From Luteibacter anthropi (GTDB lineage: Bacteria; Pseudomonadota; Gammaproteobacteria; Xanthomonadales; Rhodanobacteraceae): a stretch of DNA of 64,000 bases. Of the stretch, positions 17,103-26,501 are shown in pieces (position 1 is the stretch's first letter; each line of letters starts with the position of its first letter). Position numbers and translations under genes: made by a program. The notes under the pieces are model-generated. The model was not told the origin of the DNA. It did not search any database and saw only the letters and a list, made by a program, of their open reading frames with translations. The stretch is from the NCBI RefSeq assembly GCF_011759365.1, contig NZ_JAARLZ010000002.1:1-64000 (forward strand). Reading direction: 5' to 3'.

Positions 17103-18746
17103 ATGAAGGGCACCTTCGCACTGCTCGACATCGCCGGCTACGTGGCCCTGCTGCTGTGGGGCACACATATGGTCACCAGTGGCGTATTGCGCGGCTACGG
17201 CAGCGCGCTGCGTCGCTGGCTGGGGCGTTACCTCGCACACCGGCCGGCGGCATTCGCCTTCGGCGTATGCCTCACCGCGATCCTGCAAAGCAGTACCGCC
17301 ACCGGCCTCATGGCTACCTCGTTTGCCGCCAGCGGCTTCCTGGGTCTCGCGCCCGGGCTGGCCGTGATGCTGGGCGCCAACGTGGGTACGACGCTGATCG
17401 TGCAGGTGATGTCATTCGACATCTCGATCATCGCCCCGGTGCTGGTGTTGCTGGGCTTTGCCATTCATCGGCGCAGCGACGATGCGCGCTTTGAAAACCT
17501 TGGCCGCGTGTGCATTGGCCTGGGCCTGATGCTGCTGGCCCTGCACCTGCTGGTGGTGTCGCTGGCCCCCGTGGAGAACGCGCAGGCCCTGCGTGCGGTG
17601 CTCAACGCGCTGGAGAGCGAGCCGGTGCTGGCCCTGCTGTCGGCCGCCTTGCTGACCTGGCTGTTCCATTCCAGCGTGGCGATGGTGCTGCTGGTGACCT
17701 CACTCGCCACGGCCGGTGTCATCGATGCCCCCGGGTCGCTCGCACTGGTGCTGGGCGCCAACCTGGGCGGTACGTTCCCGGCGCTGCTCGAAGCCCATAC
17801 GCCGGTGGCACGCCGCCTGCCGCTGGGCAACCTGCTCGTGCGCCTGGCCGGTTGCATCGTCTGCCTGCCGCTGCTGCCCTACATGGCTCACTGGCTGGCA
17901 CCGCTGGGTGATTCGCCGGCACGCATCGCGGTGAATTTCCATACGGCCTTCAATCTCGCCCTTGCCTTGATCTTCCTGCTGCCGGTGGAGCGCATGGCGC
18001 AGCTGCTGGTGCGCTTGCTACCTGATCCGCCGCGCCCGGACGACCCGGGCGTGCCGCAGTACCTCGACGAAGGCGCGCTCGACGCCGCCAACGTGGCGCT
18101 GGCCAATGCGGCGCGCGAAGCGATGCGCATGGCCGACATGGTGGAAGGCATGCTCAAGGGACTGGTGGAGGTATTCGGCAAGGACGACCGCGTTCGTGCG
18201 GCCGCCATCAGCCGTGTCGACCCCTGGCTCGACCGCCTGGGCATGGCCATCCGTGAATACCTCACGGAGCTGGGCAATGAAGCCCTGAACGAGGAAGACG
18301 GCGAGCGCAGCCAGGAGATCCTGGCCTTCGTGATCAACATCGAGCACATCGGCGACATCACGGCGAACAACCTGATGGAATTCGCTGCGAAAAAGGCGGA
18401 GCGCGGCCAGGATTTCTCGGCCGAGGACATCCAGGATCTCGCTGCAATGCATACCCTCGTGATGGAAAGCCTGCGCCTGGGTCTCACCGTGTTCCTGCGT
18501 GGCGACCTGCGTGCGGCCCAGCAGCTGGTGTCGCGCAAGGAAACCCTGTGGCGGCTGGAAAATGAGGCCTCCGAGCGGCACATCCGTGGCATCCGCGAGC
18601 GCCGCGACGGCAGTGGCGATGTGTACCTGCGGATCCTGCGCGACCTGAAGCGCATCCACTCGCACCTGGCAGCGCTGGCTTACCTGCCGCTGGAGCGGGC
18701 CGGACTGCTCCAGGATCGCCTGATCCGAGAGCACGCCGCACCCTGA
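17103..18746 (+). CDS. Na/Pi cotransporter II-like protein with PhoU-like tail
   Basis: Predicted sodium-coupled phosphate (or other anion) transporter of the inner membrane, 547 aa. The first about 310 residues carry the two inverted Na_Pi_cotrans repeats with the duplicated QSST-like motifs (AILQSSTATGLMATSFAASG and FHSSVAMVLLVTSLATAG) and GANVGTT/GANLGGTFPA. The rest is a helical PhoU-like cytoplasmic domain (IEHIGDITANNLMEFA). ATG 17103 is preceded by AAGGAG at 17090-17095; an upstream frame extension is not needed. The gene stands alone. In bacteria such proteins may export phosphate rather than import it. Confidence 0.88.
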   Translation: MKGTFALLDIAGYVALLLWGTHMVTSGVLRGYGSALRRWLGRYLAHRPAAFAFGVCLTAILQSSTATGLMATSFAASGFLGLAPGLAVMLGANVGTTLIVQVMSFDISIIAPVLVLLGFAIHRRSDDARFENLGRVCIGLGLMLLALHLLVVSLAPVENAQALRAVLNALESEPVLALLSAALLTWLFHSSVAMVLLVTSLATAGVIDAPGSLALVLGANLGGTFPALLEAHTPVARRLPLGNLLVRLAGCIVCLPLLPYMAHWLAPLGDSPARIAVNFHTAFNLALALIFLLPVERMAQLLVRLLPDPPRPDDPGVPQYLDEGALDAANVALANAAREAMRMADMVEGMLKGLVEVFGKDDRVRAAAISRVDPWLDRLGMAIREYLTELGNEALNEEDGERSQEILAFVINIEHIGDITANNLMEFAAKKAERGQDFSAEDIQDLAAMHTLVMESLRLGLTVFLRGDLRAAQQLVSRKETLWRLENEASERHIRGIRERRDGSGDVYLRILRDLKRIHSHLAALAYLPLERAGLLQDRLIREHAAP

Positions 18747-18755
18747 CGGGTGGGC

Positions 18756-18790
18756 ACCACGCCGGCCTGCATCCATGCGGCCGGCGTGGT
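18756..18790 (+). terminator. Strong hairpin after the Na/Pi transporter gene
   Basis: ACCACGCCGGCC (18756-18767) and GGCCGGCGTGGT (18779-18790) are perfect 12-bp arms that can extend inward through GCAT/ATGC. It begins 9 bp after the stop codon. A T-tract is missing, so termination efficiency is uncertain. Confidence 0.55.
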
Positions 18791-18905
18791 ATGAACACGA
18801 GCAGGACGATAGACGGCGGCGTTGCCCGGAGACGACCGCGCTGAAAGGTTGGCGAAGGTCTTCGGGCATAGATTCCCGATTTTTCGTAGTACGACCTGAT
18901 CGACC

Positions 18906-19979
18906 ATGCACGCACTGGAAGCCCTTTGGTTCACCACGGTGAACTGGCTATCCGCCCACCTGATTGCGCCGGCCCTGGCGTCGGTGCATCTCACGAAACT
19001 GGTGGACGATCCGCAGGAAATTGCGCAGTACTTCCTGTTGACAGGCATCCAGGTGGCGATCATCGCCTTCGTGTTCCGGCCCATGGAAACCCTCTGGCCG
19101 CTGGAAGCATGGAGCGAGCGCAAGGGCACACGCATTGATCGCGCCTATACGCTCATCAAGCTGTTCGGCCTGCTGCCGCTGGTGACTTACCTGGTGATCT
19201 CGCCGCTGGGCCACCTGTTTGGTGGCGGTGGTGACGATGACCCCACGGGGCTGTTCAGCCTGCAAGGTGCGTTTCCCTGGCTGGGCCATCACCCGGTGGT
19301 GTTGTTCCTGATCTATTACGCGATCTACGACTTCGTGTATTACGTCGTGCATCGCCTGCAGCACAAGATTCCCTGGTGGTGGGCGCTGCACAGCCTGCAT
19401 CACAGCCAGAAGCAGCTGAACTGCTGGTCGAACGACCGCGATCATTACCTCGACGACCTGCTCGAAGTGGTGTGCGTATCCACGGTGTCGGTGCTGATTG
19501 GCGTATCGCCCACGGAGTACGCGTTGCTCGTGCTGATCGGCGAGCTGTTGCAGAACTTCGACCACGCGAACATCCGCGTGCGCTTCGGACCGGTGCTGGA
19601 CAAGATCCTGGTCGATCCGCGCTACCACCGCCTGCACCACATGATCGTGGACCCGGATCGTCCGGGCCTGCACGACTGCAATTATTCGTTTGTCTTCCCC
19701 ATCTGGGACATCCTGTTCGGCACCGCTCTGTATGGTGAACCGGCACGCGCCACGGGTGTGGGCGACCCTACGGTAAACGCGGACAATGATCGCGGCATCG
19801 TGGGGCAGCAGCTCGGCGTGATGAAGCGCTTCTGGGCGTCCGTGCGCTGCAAGGCGGGATGGCGGCCGGGCGATGTCGCTTTCGATGAAAACCATCGCCC
19901 GGTATCCGTCGACGAATTCGACCTGCACGCACTGGAGGCGAGCCAGACACCACTCGCCGCCGTGCGCGAGCCGCACTGA
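18906..19979 (+). CDS. Sterol desaturase/fatty acid hydroxylase superfamily membrane protein
   Basis: Integral membrane di-iron enzyme family, 357 aa. The histidine clusters that bind the metal pair are HRLQH, HSLHHSQ and YHRLHHM, placed between hydrophobic segments. The reaction is hydroxylation or desaturation of a lipid, but the lipid is unknown. These proteins in proteobacteria are often annotated only as sterol desaturase family. Its 3' end is 7 bp from the convergent GDPD gene, with a shared hairpin at 19985-20013. Confidence 0.87.
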   Translation: MHALEALWFTTVNWLSAHLIAPALASVHLTKLVDDPQEIAQYFLLTGIQVAIIAFVFRPMETLWPLEAWSERKGTRIDRAYTLIKLFGLLPLVTYLVISPLGHLFGGGGDDDPTGLFSLQGAFPWLGHHPVVLFLIYYAIYDFVYYVVHRLQHKIPWWWALHSLHHSQKQLNCWSNDRDHYLDDLLEVVCVSTVSVLIGVSPTEYALLVLIGELLQNFDHANIRVRFGPVLDKILVDPRYHRLHHMIVDPDRPGLHDCNYSFVFPIWDILFGTALYGEPARATGVGDPTVNADNDRGIVGQQLGVMKRFWASVRCKAGWRPGDVAFDENHRPVSVDEFDLHALEASQTPLAAVREPH

Positions 19980-19984
19980 ACAAG

Positions 19985-20013
19985 GCTTACTTCGCCATGC
20001 CGGCGAAGTAAGC
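19985..20013. terminator. Convergent hairpin overlapping the GDPD stop codon
   Basis: GCTTACTTCGCC (19985-19996) and GGCGAAGTAAGC (20002-20013) are perfect 12-bp arms with a 5-nt loop. The structure includes the TAA and the last codons of the GDPD gene and lies 5 bp past the stop of the converging gene, so one element may serve both. Confidence 0.6.
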
Positions 20014-20931
20014 GGCCAGTGCCTCGGGCTCATCGGTCTGGAAGACCGTCACGCCGTCCTTGTACAGCCGCCCCCACACTGCGGACGGATCGCGCAGTGC
20101 TTCCGCATCGCCGCCATAGCCATTCACGAAGCCCTGGCCCAGCGTGTTCACCCACAGGCGCCCGTGCGCCTGCTTGGCCGCCGCCGAGAGTTCACCGAAC
20201 ACGTCCGGGTCCATCACCGGTAGTTCGTATCCCCATGGACGCCGCTTGCCGCTGGCCTGGGTTTTCAGCACCTGCGGGAGGTCCTTGCCGTCGGGCGTAG
20301 TGGCCGAAAGGATGGGCATGAAGGGTACGCGGTCGTAAGGGGCCATCGCGGCCAGCGGTGGTGTGCCTGCACCGGCCACGGTTTTCACGATCACGCGATG
20401 GGTGGCACCAAGCCGCTCCACGGCAGCAATCACTTCCGGATAGATCGCTTCCTTGATATCCAGGTTGACCATGATGCGGTTGCCCGCATGGGTGAGCAGC
20501 TCATCCATCGTGGAGACCGTCTGCTCCGTGAGAGGTGCGGACGGGCCACCCTGATTGGCACGCAGGTGCAGGGCCTTCAGCTGGGCCAGCGTCAGGTCGG
20601 CGACGGCGCCGTGGCCATCGGTCATCCGGTCCACGGTGGCATCGTGCATGATCACCAGATAGCCGTCGCGGCTGCGGCGGATATCGGTCTCCATGACGTC
20701 GACGCCCAGGGTGACGCAATGATCTAGTGCGGCGAGGGAGTTCTCCGGCGCGGCGGGCAGGGCATGCGTGGGAGCGGCGTTGTGGCAACCGCGGTGCGCT
20801 ACGACGACGATGCCAGCATCGGGGTTGGCCAGGCGCGTGGCGATGGCCGTGGCGCGGTCGGCGGCGACGACGTGGGAACAGGCAAGTGCGCTGGCAAGCA
20901 TCGTCAGGGTAAGGACGAGGGTTCTCTTCAT
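19987..20931 (-). CDS. Periplasmic glycerophosphodiester phosphodiesterase
   Basis: Hydrolyses glycerophosphodiesters (deacylated phospholipids) to glycerol-3-phosphate and an alcohol. A signal peptide is visible (residues 1 to about 24, ending VVAA). The GDPD metal and catalytic residues are present: VAHRGCHN, APENSLAA, DVMETDIRRSRDG, and VIMHDATVDRMTDG. Length 314 aa fits single-domain secreted forms. It starts 14 bp after the stop of the upstream TonB receptor on the same strand and so is probably co-transcribed. The C-terminal codons are part of a perfect hairpin. Confidence 0.92.
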   Translation of the reverse strand: MKRTLVLTLTMLASALACSHVVAADRATAIATRLANPDAGIVVVAHRGCHNAAPTHALPAAPENSLAALDHCVTLGVDVMETDIRRSRDGYLVIMHDATVDRMTDGHGAVADLTLAQLKALHLRANQGGPSAPLTEQTVSTMDELLTHAGNRIMVNLDIKEAIYPEVIAAVERLGATHRVIVKTVAGAGTPPLAAMAPYDRVPFMPILSATTPDGKDLPQVLKTQASGKRRPWGYELPVMDPDVFGELSAAAKQAHGRLWVNTLGQGFVNGYGGDAEALRDPSAVWGRLYKDGVTVFQTDEPEALAAYFAGMAK

Positions 20932-20945
20932 GGGGACGCGATCCT

Positions 20946-23735
20946 TCAGAACTTCGGCGTGAAGCGCACGCCGAACCAGTAGGTGGTGGGTACGGAGTAG
21001 CTGTCTTTGAGCAGGTTGAGCCCGGGACCGGTGACCGTGGTGATACGGCTGTGGCCGACGTTGCTGACCTGGCCGATGAGGGCAAGGTCACGACTGATCT
21101 GGTATGTGGCGGACAGGTCCACCTGCGAGCGCGGAGCCCAGTAGAGGTCCTGCCAGCTTACGTCGCTGACGACGGAACGTAATGCACGTCCCTGCTTGTT
21201 GTAGGCGGCTCGCAGCTCCAGGCCGTTGTGGTTGTAGAACACGGTGGCGTTGACGATGTAATCGGGCTGGCCCACCAGGCGGTCCACGGCGCGCGTACCT
21301 CCGGCGGACAGCGGCACGGCAAGCCGTCCGTCCAGGAACGACACATTGGCGCTGGCGCCGAACGAGCGCAGCCACGGTGCGATGCTTCCGAAGGAATTCA
21401 CGATGCCGCTCAGCTCCGCGCCACGAATGCGTGCGCTGGAGGCATTTACCGGCGTGCTGACGATGGCGTTCTTGTAGAAGACACCGCTGGATGGATCGGT
21501 AAAGCCGAGATCGGAGACGGTGAAGATCTCATCGTGGATCTGCTTGTCGAACAGCGCTACGGATACGAGGCCGCCGGTCTGTTCGGGCAGGCGCCAGTCG
21601 AACGAGAGATCGTAGTTGTCGGATACACGCGGCTTGATGGCCGGGTTGCCGATGGTGACCGACACACCCGTGGCGTTCGGGTTGCCCACATCGCTGCTGT
21701 TGACGAAATTGATCGAGCTGCGCGCGGCATACGAATCATACGGTGGGCGACCCAGCGTGCGGCTGTAGCCGGCGCGGATGTCGAAATCGTCGGTGAGGTT
21801 GTACCGGCCGAGCAGCGACGGCAGAAGGTGACGGTAGTCCGATGAGGTGCGGACGGGGCGATAGACCTTGTCGGTACCGCGGATATACCCCACGGTGGAC
21901 TGCAGGGCGCCGTCGTAATGCAGGCCGCCCTGGAGGTAGAGCTGGTCCGTGGCGTAGGTGACGAGGCCGTAACCACCGAAGATGCGTTCCTTGTGCTCGA
22001 AATTGTCCTGGTTATTGAAGTCGTTCTGGCTGGTGCTGTTGAAATCGCTTTTCGGCAGGCTGTCCAGAAACGCCTTCACCTTCGACGGATCGATCGTGAG
22101 CAGGTTCAGTCCGGGGTTGTACGGCAGGCTCGCGCCCAGGGGGCCGGCAAAGTCGGCGAGGTTGATCGGTGGCGCCGAGGTGTTGGGATCGTATTCGTCA
22201 CGATGCACGCTGTACGACGGGCGGTCGTCGGTATACATGGCGCCCGTGGCAAAGCCGAAACCCCGGTCCATCTCGCCCTGGTTGAAGCGATAGTCCAGCC
22301 GTGCGGTACGGATCGAGTCGGCGGCATTGCGGCCGTAGTCGGGGCGCCAGTAGAACAGGCCGTAATTGTTGAGGTTGTAGTACGACGACGGATCGATGGG
22401 AAACGCCGCATTGAAACGACTGGTGTCATAGGTGAAGCCGAACGGAGCAGACGGCGTGACCGTAGCGCCGCTGGACCCGGGCGCCGGCCGCGTGGCGCCC
22501 GCGATGAACTTCACCATGTAGATCGGTTCGTCGTACGTCGCATCGGAATACGACGCACGCGCCGACAGCTCCTGCCGGTCGTCCGGATGCCAGTTGAAGC
22601 CGGCCTGTCCCACCTTGGTACGCGTGGTGATCTGCTGGTTGGAGTACCCCACCTCGACGTCGCCCACCGGATAGGTACCCGAGGTGGCCCCCTGGTTGAC
22701 CACCGGCCCGTTGCGCCCGTCGATGATGTTCTCGTTGCGGGTCATGTTGTCTTTGAAATAGTAATAACCACCAAGCAGGTAGGCGTCGAAGGTGTCGGAC
22801 GGACGTGCCTCGAACTTGCCGGTGATGCCGTAGCGGTCGCGCTTGTCTTCCACATACCAGCTCTTGTCGTTCTGCGGCACGGGCAGGCCGTTGCCCAGGT
22901 TGTTGCCCGACTGCAACTGGCCGGCCGCGTTGTAGAAGTTGTAGAAGACCGTGTCCGAGGTCATGTGTGTGTACGTGTAGCTGCTCAGCGTCTGGTAGTT
23001 CGCCGAAACCACGACGCCATACTGATGATCGCTGCCGAAGGTGGTGCTGCCCGTACCGCTCACACGGTAGCCCGGGTCCATCTGCGACGAAGGTTCGCCG
23101 TTGTCGCTGGCGTGGCCCAGCGAGGCTTCCATGGTGAAGAACGGCTTGTTGCCGTTGTCGAAGGCACTGCGCGTGCGCAGGTCGATGGCGCCGCCGACGG
23201 CATTGGGGTCCTGGTCGGCGGTGAAGGTTTTCACCACGCCGATCTCGCTGATCATCGACGAGGGCAGGATATCCAGGCGCACGCCACGGGTGACCGAGCC
23301 CAGGTTGCCGTTCGGCGTGCCCGGCGAGGCCACGGTAAGGCCGTCGATGGTGACATTGTTGTAGCTGGAGCCCAGGCCGCGGATCACCGGCGTGGAGGCC
23401 TCGTCACGCGGATGCTCGTTGTCGATGGCCGGCAGCACCGAGAGGCCGGGCACGCGGCGAAGGGCTTCCACGATGGTCAGGTCGGGCAGGGCGCGCGCAT
23501 CGGTGGCGCTCACCACGTCGCTGATGGTGTTGGCGGCCAGCTTGCTCTCGATGGCGGCCTCGTTCGCGCGACGGATGCCGGTAACCTGCACCGAGTCGAG
23601 GGTGGTGGGTTTGTTGTCGCCATCCGTGGTCTGCGTGGCAGGCTTTTCCTGCGGCGTGTCCGCCGATTGCGCGGTGGCGGTGCTGGACAGGGCCGCGGTT
23701 GCCAACGCGGTCCCCAGCGCCAGGAGCTTCTTCAT
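20946..23735 (-). CDS. TonB-dependent receptor (Xanthomonas/Caulobacter type)
   Basis: Outer-membrane TonB-gated transporter, 929 aa, with signal peptide MKKLLALGTALATAALSSTATA. The plug domain (about residues 45-190) carries AANTISDVVSATDARALPD and VEALRRVPGLSV, typical of the TonB-Xanth-Caul group often linked to carbohydrate uptake. The beta-barrel ends in the aromatic residue of VRFTPKF. It is followed by a co-directional GDPD gene (14 bp) and preceded by the ROK regulator. A ROK-like operator lies in front of it. The ligand could be a glycan, glycerophosphodiester or related compound. Confidence 0.92.
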   Translation of the reverse strand: MKKLLALGTALATAALSSTATAQSADTPQEKPATQTTDGDNKPTTLDSVQVTGIRRANEAAIESKLAANTISDVVSATDARALPDLTIVEALRRVPGLSVLPAIDNEHPRDEASTPVIRGLGSSYNNVTIDGLTVASPGTPNGNLGSVTRGVRLDILPSSMISEIGVVKTFTADQDPNAVGGAIDLRTRSAFDNGNKPFFTMEASLGHASDNGEPSSQMDPGYRVSGTGSTTFGSDHQYGVVVSANYQTLSSYTYTHMTSDTVFYNFYNAAGQLQSGNNLGNGLPVPQNDKSWYVEDKRDRYGITGKFEARPSDTFDAYLLGGYYYFKDNMTRNENIIDGRNGPVVNQGATSGTYPVGDVEVGYSNQQITTRTKVGQAGFNWHPDDRQELSARASYSDATYDEPIYMVKFIAGATRPAPGSSGATVTPSAPFGFTYDTSRFNAAFPIDPSSYYNLNNYGLFYWRPDYGRNAADSIRTARLDYRFNQGEMDRGFGFATGAMYTDDRPSYSVHRDEYDPNTSAPPINLADFAGPLGASLPYNPGLNLLTIDPSKVKAFLDSLPKSDFNSTSQNDFNNQDNFEHKERIFGGYGLVTYATDQLYLQGGLHYDGALQSTVGYIRGTDKVYRPVRTSSDYRHLLPSLLGRYNLTDDFDIRAGYSRTLGRPPYDSYAARSSINFVNSSDVGNPNATGVSVTIGNPAIKPRVSDNYDLSFDWRLPEQTGGLVSVALFDKQIHDEIFTVSDLGFTDPSSGVFYKNAIVSTPVNASSARIRGAELSGIVNSFGSIAPWLRSFGASANVSFLDGRLAVPLSAGGTRAVDRLVGQPDYIVNATVFYNHNGLELRAAYNKQGRALRSVVSDVSWQDLYWAPRSQVDLSATYQISRDLALIGQVSNVGHSRITTVTGPGLNLLKDSYSVPTTYWFGVRFTPKF

Positions 23736-23808
23736 GTGACGGTTTCCCCAGATCGCCGGCGTGAGTGCCGGAGCCGGCGCAACGTTAGGCAGAGGGGGTG
23801 ACGGATTT

Positions 23809-23830
23809 ATTTATTTCAGCGGAAATAAAT
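23809..23830. promoter_or_regulatory. Palindrome resembling a ROK (NagC/Mlc) operator
   Basis: ATTTATTTC (23809-23817) and GAAATAAAT (23822-23830) are perfect 9-bp arms around AGCG. The TTATTT...AAATAA pattern is that of NagC/Mlc-type ROK operators. It lies 74-95 bp upstream of the TonB receptor start and 3 bp after the ROK gene stop, so it probably controls receptor transcription. Confidence 0.6.
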
Positions 23831-23832
23831 CG

Positions 23833-24963
23833 TCATTCCGTTGAGGCCGACAGAATCTCGTGGATGGGCAGCAGGGCCGCGCCCACCGCAGCGGCCGAAG
23901 CGCCGAGGCGCGACACGTACAGGGTCGGCAAGGGCAGCCAGGACAACTCGCTCATCCATGGGGACTGGCGCAGGCGTTCGCCAAGCGCATCCAGGATGGG
24001 CTGCGGCAGCGGCCCGGAAAGAATCACGGCACCCGGGTCCAGCCAGGCGACGCCGCTGTGGGCCGCCACGGCCAGCTGGTCACCTGCGCGCACCACCCAT
24101 GCATCGATCACGGAGCGGTGGCTGGCGAGGCAGGATTCCACGTTGAAGAGCGACGGGATGTCCGCGCCGGCAGCCTGAAGGCAGGCGAGCAGGTCGATGC
24201 CCGATGGCCTCGGGTCCTCGGCGGGGAACATACGCCCGATGTCGCCGGAGTTGCCGAACTCCCCGCGAAGGATCTCGCGCTGATGGATCACACCGCCGCC
24301 CACGCCATGACCCACGAAGAACACGATGGCCGAGGTGCAGCTCATGATCAGGCCGCTGTCGTAGAACTCGGCCAATGCCGCCAGCGTGGCGTCGTTCTCG
24401 ATATACACGGGAAAACCGAAGTAATCGGCGAAATAGTGGTCGTAGTCGATGTCCCGCCATGCCTTCAGCCAGTTCACGGTGCGCCGCCGTGACGGAGTGC
24501 CGGCCACGATGGGGCCCGGCACCGCAATGCCAAGGCCCAGGAAGCGCGAACGCATCAGGTTGTGCTCCAGCGCCAGCTCCCTGAGGCGACGATCCACTTG
24601 TTCGGCAAAGTCGCGAGGCTCCGGGCTGGAGAACGCCACCACATCCGTCACGATGGTTTCGCCGGTGAAATCGACCAGGGCAATTTCAAGCCACCCCGGA
24701 TGCACGATGGCACCCGCTGCATAGCCTGCGCGGCCAGACAGCGCAAGCGGCACCGTGGGCCGGCCGCGCGCCACGCTCTGTGTCTGTTCTCGTTCTTCCA
24801 CGACGCCGAGCATGAGCAGTTCGCGGATGAGCCGGGTCAGGGCGCCATTGTGGAACCCCAGCCGGTTCGCCAGTTCGATGCGTGCGGTGGGGCCGGTCGT
24901 GCGCAGATGCCAGACGATCCGCCGATGCTCGGCGGAGAGTTCGATCTCGGGGCGTCGCTTCAT
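23833..24963 (-). CDS. ROK-family transcriptional regulator
   Basis: NagC/Mlc/XylR-like regulator, 376 aa. A winged HTH at residues of about 10-65 (VWHLRTTGPTARIELANRLGFHNGALTRLIRELLMLGVVEE) is followed by the two actin-like ROK lobes (GLGIAVPGPI; YIENDATLAALAEF; FFVGHGVGGGVI; GEFGNSGDIGRM). The Cys zinc motif of canonical ROK proteins is not apparent, so ligand binding may differ. It overlaps the upstream sugar transporter stop by ATGA. A ROK-type palindrome follows its own stop and precedes the TonB receptor, making the locus a plausible sugar-responsive regulon. Confidence 0.9.
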   Translation of the reverse strand: MKRRPEIELSAEHRRIVWHLRTTGPTARIELANRLGFHNGALTRLIRELLMLGVVEEREQTQSVARGRPTVPLALSGRAGYAAGAIVHPGWLEIALVDFTGETIVTDVVAFSSPEPRDFAEQVDRRLRELALEHNLMRSRFLGLGIAVPGPIVAGTPSRRRTVNWLKAWRDIDYDHYFADYFGFPVYIENDATLAALAEFYDSGLIMSCTSAIVFFVGHGVGGGVIHQREILRGEFGNSGDIGRMFPAEDPRPSGIDLLACLQAAGADIPSLFNVESCLASHRSVIDAWVVRAGDQLAVAAHSGVAWLDPGAVILSGPLPQPILDALGERLRQSPWMSELSWLPLPTLYVSRLGASAAAVGAALLPIHEILSASTE

Positions 24964-26219
24964 CGCACGGCCTCTTGCTTGCCCACGAGGGTGAAGCGAT
25001 CAGATAGCAGCACGAGGATATAGACGAGGCCGCCGCATGCGGCGATAACGGCCAGTCCCGCGAGTGTGTCGGGTTGCCGCATGCGGAAGCCGTCCAGGTA
25101 ATGACCCAGGAGGATGTTGGATAGCGCGATGGTCATCTTGATCGTCATGGTGAGCAAGGCAAAGCAGGTGAGATCGGTACGCTGCCCGGTACGTGCCGCG
25201 TGGTCGCGCACCACGCCCGCCACGTCATTCCACACCACCACACTGGTGCCGCCGAGGCCCACGCCGTAAAGAAGGGCCATGGTCAGCTGAAGCGGAAATA
25301 CCGGTATGGCCATGAGCAGCATCGCGGTGCCGATGGATAATCCCCCGAGCATGACGATGGCGCGCTGGCGTCCCGTCCGCACCATGTGAGTCGCCACGAA
25401 GGGGCCCGCCACGGAACCGAGCACCATGGCGAAGGTGAGCATCGCACCTGCGCAATACCCGGGCACCGTATCCGCGGTGAACGGCAGAAAGCGCCCCGGC
25501 AACGCCAGCAGGCAGGTAGCCACCGTCGCGATCAGCAGGGGCGACATCCGGGCAGCGGGAAATTCGGATAGCCGTCGTACCGCCCGCTCACGCGCATCGG
25601 GGGCAGGTCGTTGACGCCCCAGGAGCCACGCGCTCATCACGATCATGATGCCGATGGCAATCGCGGCCGTGGTCTCGTGGCCCCAGGTCCGTGACGCGGG
25701 TTCACCGATGAGCAGGAAACCGAAGCCCGCCATGCACAGGCGCGCTGCCGGCGCGACGATGGCCCGCAGGGCGGCAAATCGGGTCAGTTCCGCCGCATTC
25801 CTCGGAAGCAGGGAAATGAGTGCGTTCTGCGAGAGGTCGTAAAGCGCGTAGCTGGTACGGAACAGTACCGACGTGACGATCATCCAGGCCAGGGCATGCG
25901 ACAGGCCCCCGGGTACAGGAAGGAACAGAAGCACGCCACTGATGGCGGTCGCGACACCTCCCGCCAGCTGCAACCGTGGCACCCGTCGGTGCTGTGCCGT
26001 CATGCGTACGAAGGCAAAGGCGAGCACCAGGTCGAGCACGCTGCTGTAGGCCAGGGAAGTGGAGAGCAGGATGCCGGTATCCCAGGCACTGAGGCCCAGG
26101 CGAATGTGTGCGTAGTAGCCCAGCAGCAGGTCACTGAAAGACCAGATCAGGCTCCGGGAAAAGTGCCCGAAGCCGAAGGCTGGCAACGAAGCGGACGCAC
26201 GCAGGTAAGGCAGCCCCAT
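24960..26219 (-). CDS. MFS sugar-type transporter
   Basis: Twelve-TM inner-membrane carrier of 419 aa from ATG 26219. The N-terminal segment FSRSLIWSFSDLLLGYYAHIRLGL resembles the GPH/MelB sugar-cation symporter group. The frame continues upstream, but those residues are not hydrophobic or conserved in kind. It is co-translated with the ROK gene by ATGA, which suggests that its substrate is the inducer. Together with the TonB receptor it would move a saccharide over outer and inner membranes. The sugar is unknown; an amino sugar or chitobiose-like product of the neighbouring GH18 enzymes is a guess. Confidence 0.85.
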   Translation of the reverse strand: MGLPYLRASASLPAFGFGHFSRSLIWSFSDLLLGYYAHIRLGLSAWDTGILLSTSLAYSSVLDLVLAFAFVRMTAQHRRVPRLQLAGGVATAISGVLLFLPVPGGLSHALAWMIVTSVLFRTSYALYDLSQNALISLLPRNAAELTRFAALRAIVAPAARLCMAGFGFLLIGEPASRTWGHETTAAIAIGIMIVMSAWLLGRQRPAPDARERAVRRLSEFPAARMSPLLIATVATCLLALPGRFLPFTADTVPGYCAGAMLTFAMVLGSVAGPFVATHMVRTGRQRAIVMLGGLSIGTAMLLMAIPVFPLQLTMALLYGVGLGGTSVVVWNDVAGVVRDHAARTGQRTDLTCFALLTMTIKMTIALSNILLGHYLDGFRMRQPDTLAGLAVIAACGGLVYILVLLSDRFTLVGKQEAVR

Positions 26220-26352
26220 GATGACGGTGTTCGGTGCGGTGGACGGACCTCTATACCGCGTCCAATGACAGCCTTGATGACAGCGGGCCGCATTATGTTG
26301 CGACGCCGCGTGCGCCAGGGAAGTCACGCGGTAAATAATTCATCCGGGGAAA

Positions 26353-26366
26353 TTAGATCGATCTAA
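26353..26366. promoter_or_regulatory. 14-bp palindromic site before the first GH18 gene
   Basis: TTAGATCGATCTAA is a perfect palindrome. A copy with one changed base occurs at 27537-27550 before the second GH18 gene, each about 22 bp after an A/T-rich -10-like hexamer (TAAATA at 26332-26337 here). The 14-bp length and central CG are typical of LacI-family operators. No LacI protein is in the window, so a ROK or other regulator is not excluded. Confidence 0.6.
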
Positions 26367-26501
26367 ATCGTCTTGATCCGTTGCTTCATGGAGGACACCG
26401 GGATGGTCGCTTCGAAATGGCCGGAAGCGGCATCAGTCGTACGCTGGTACTCGGGCAAATGCACCGAGGCAGTTATCCAAAACCATCATGGAGATTATCC
26501 G

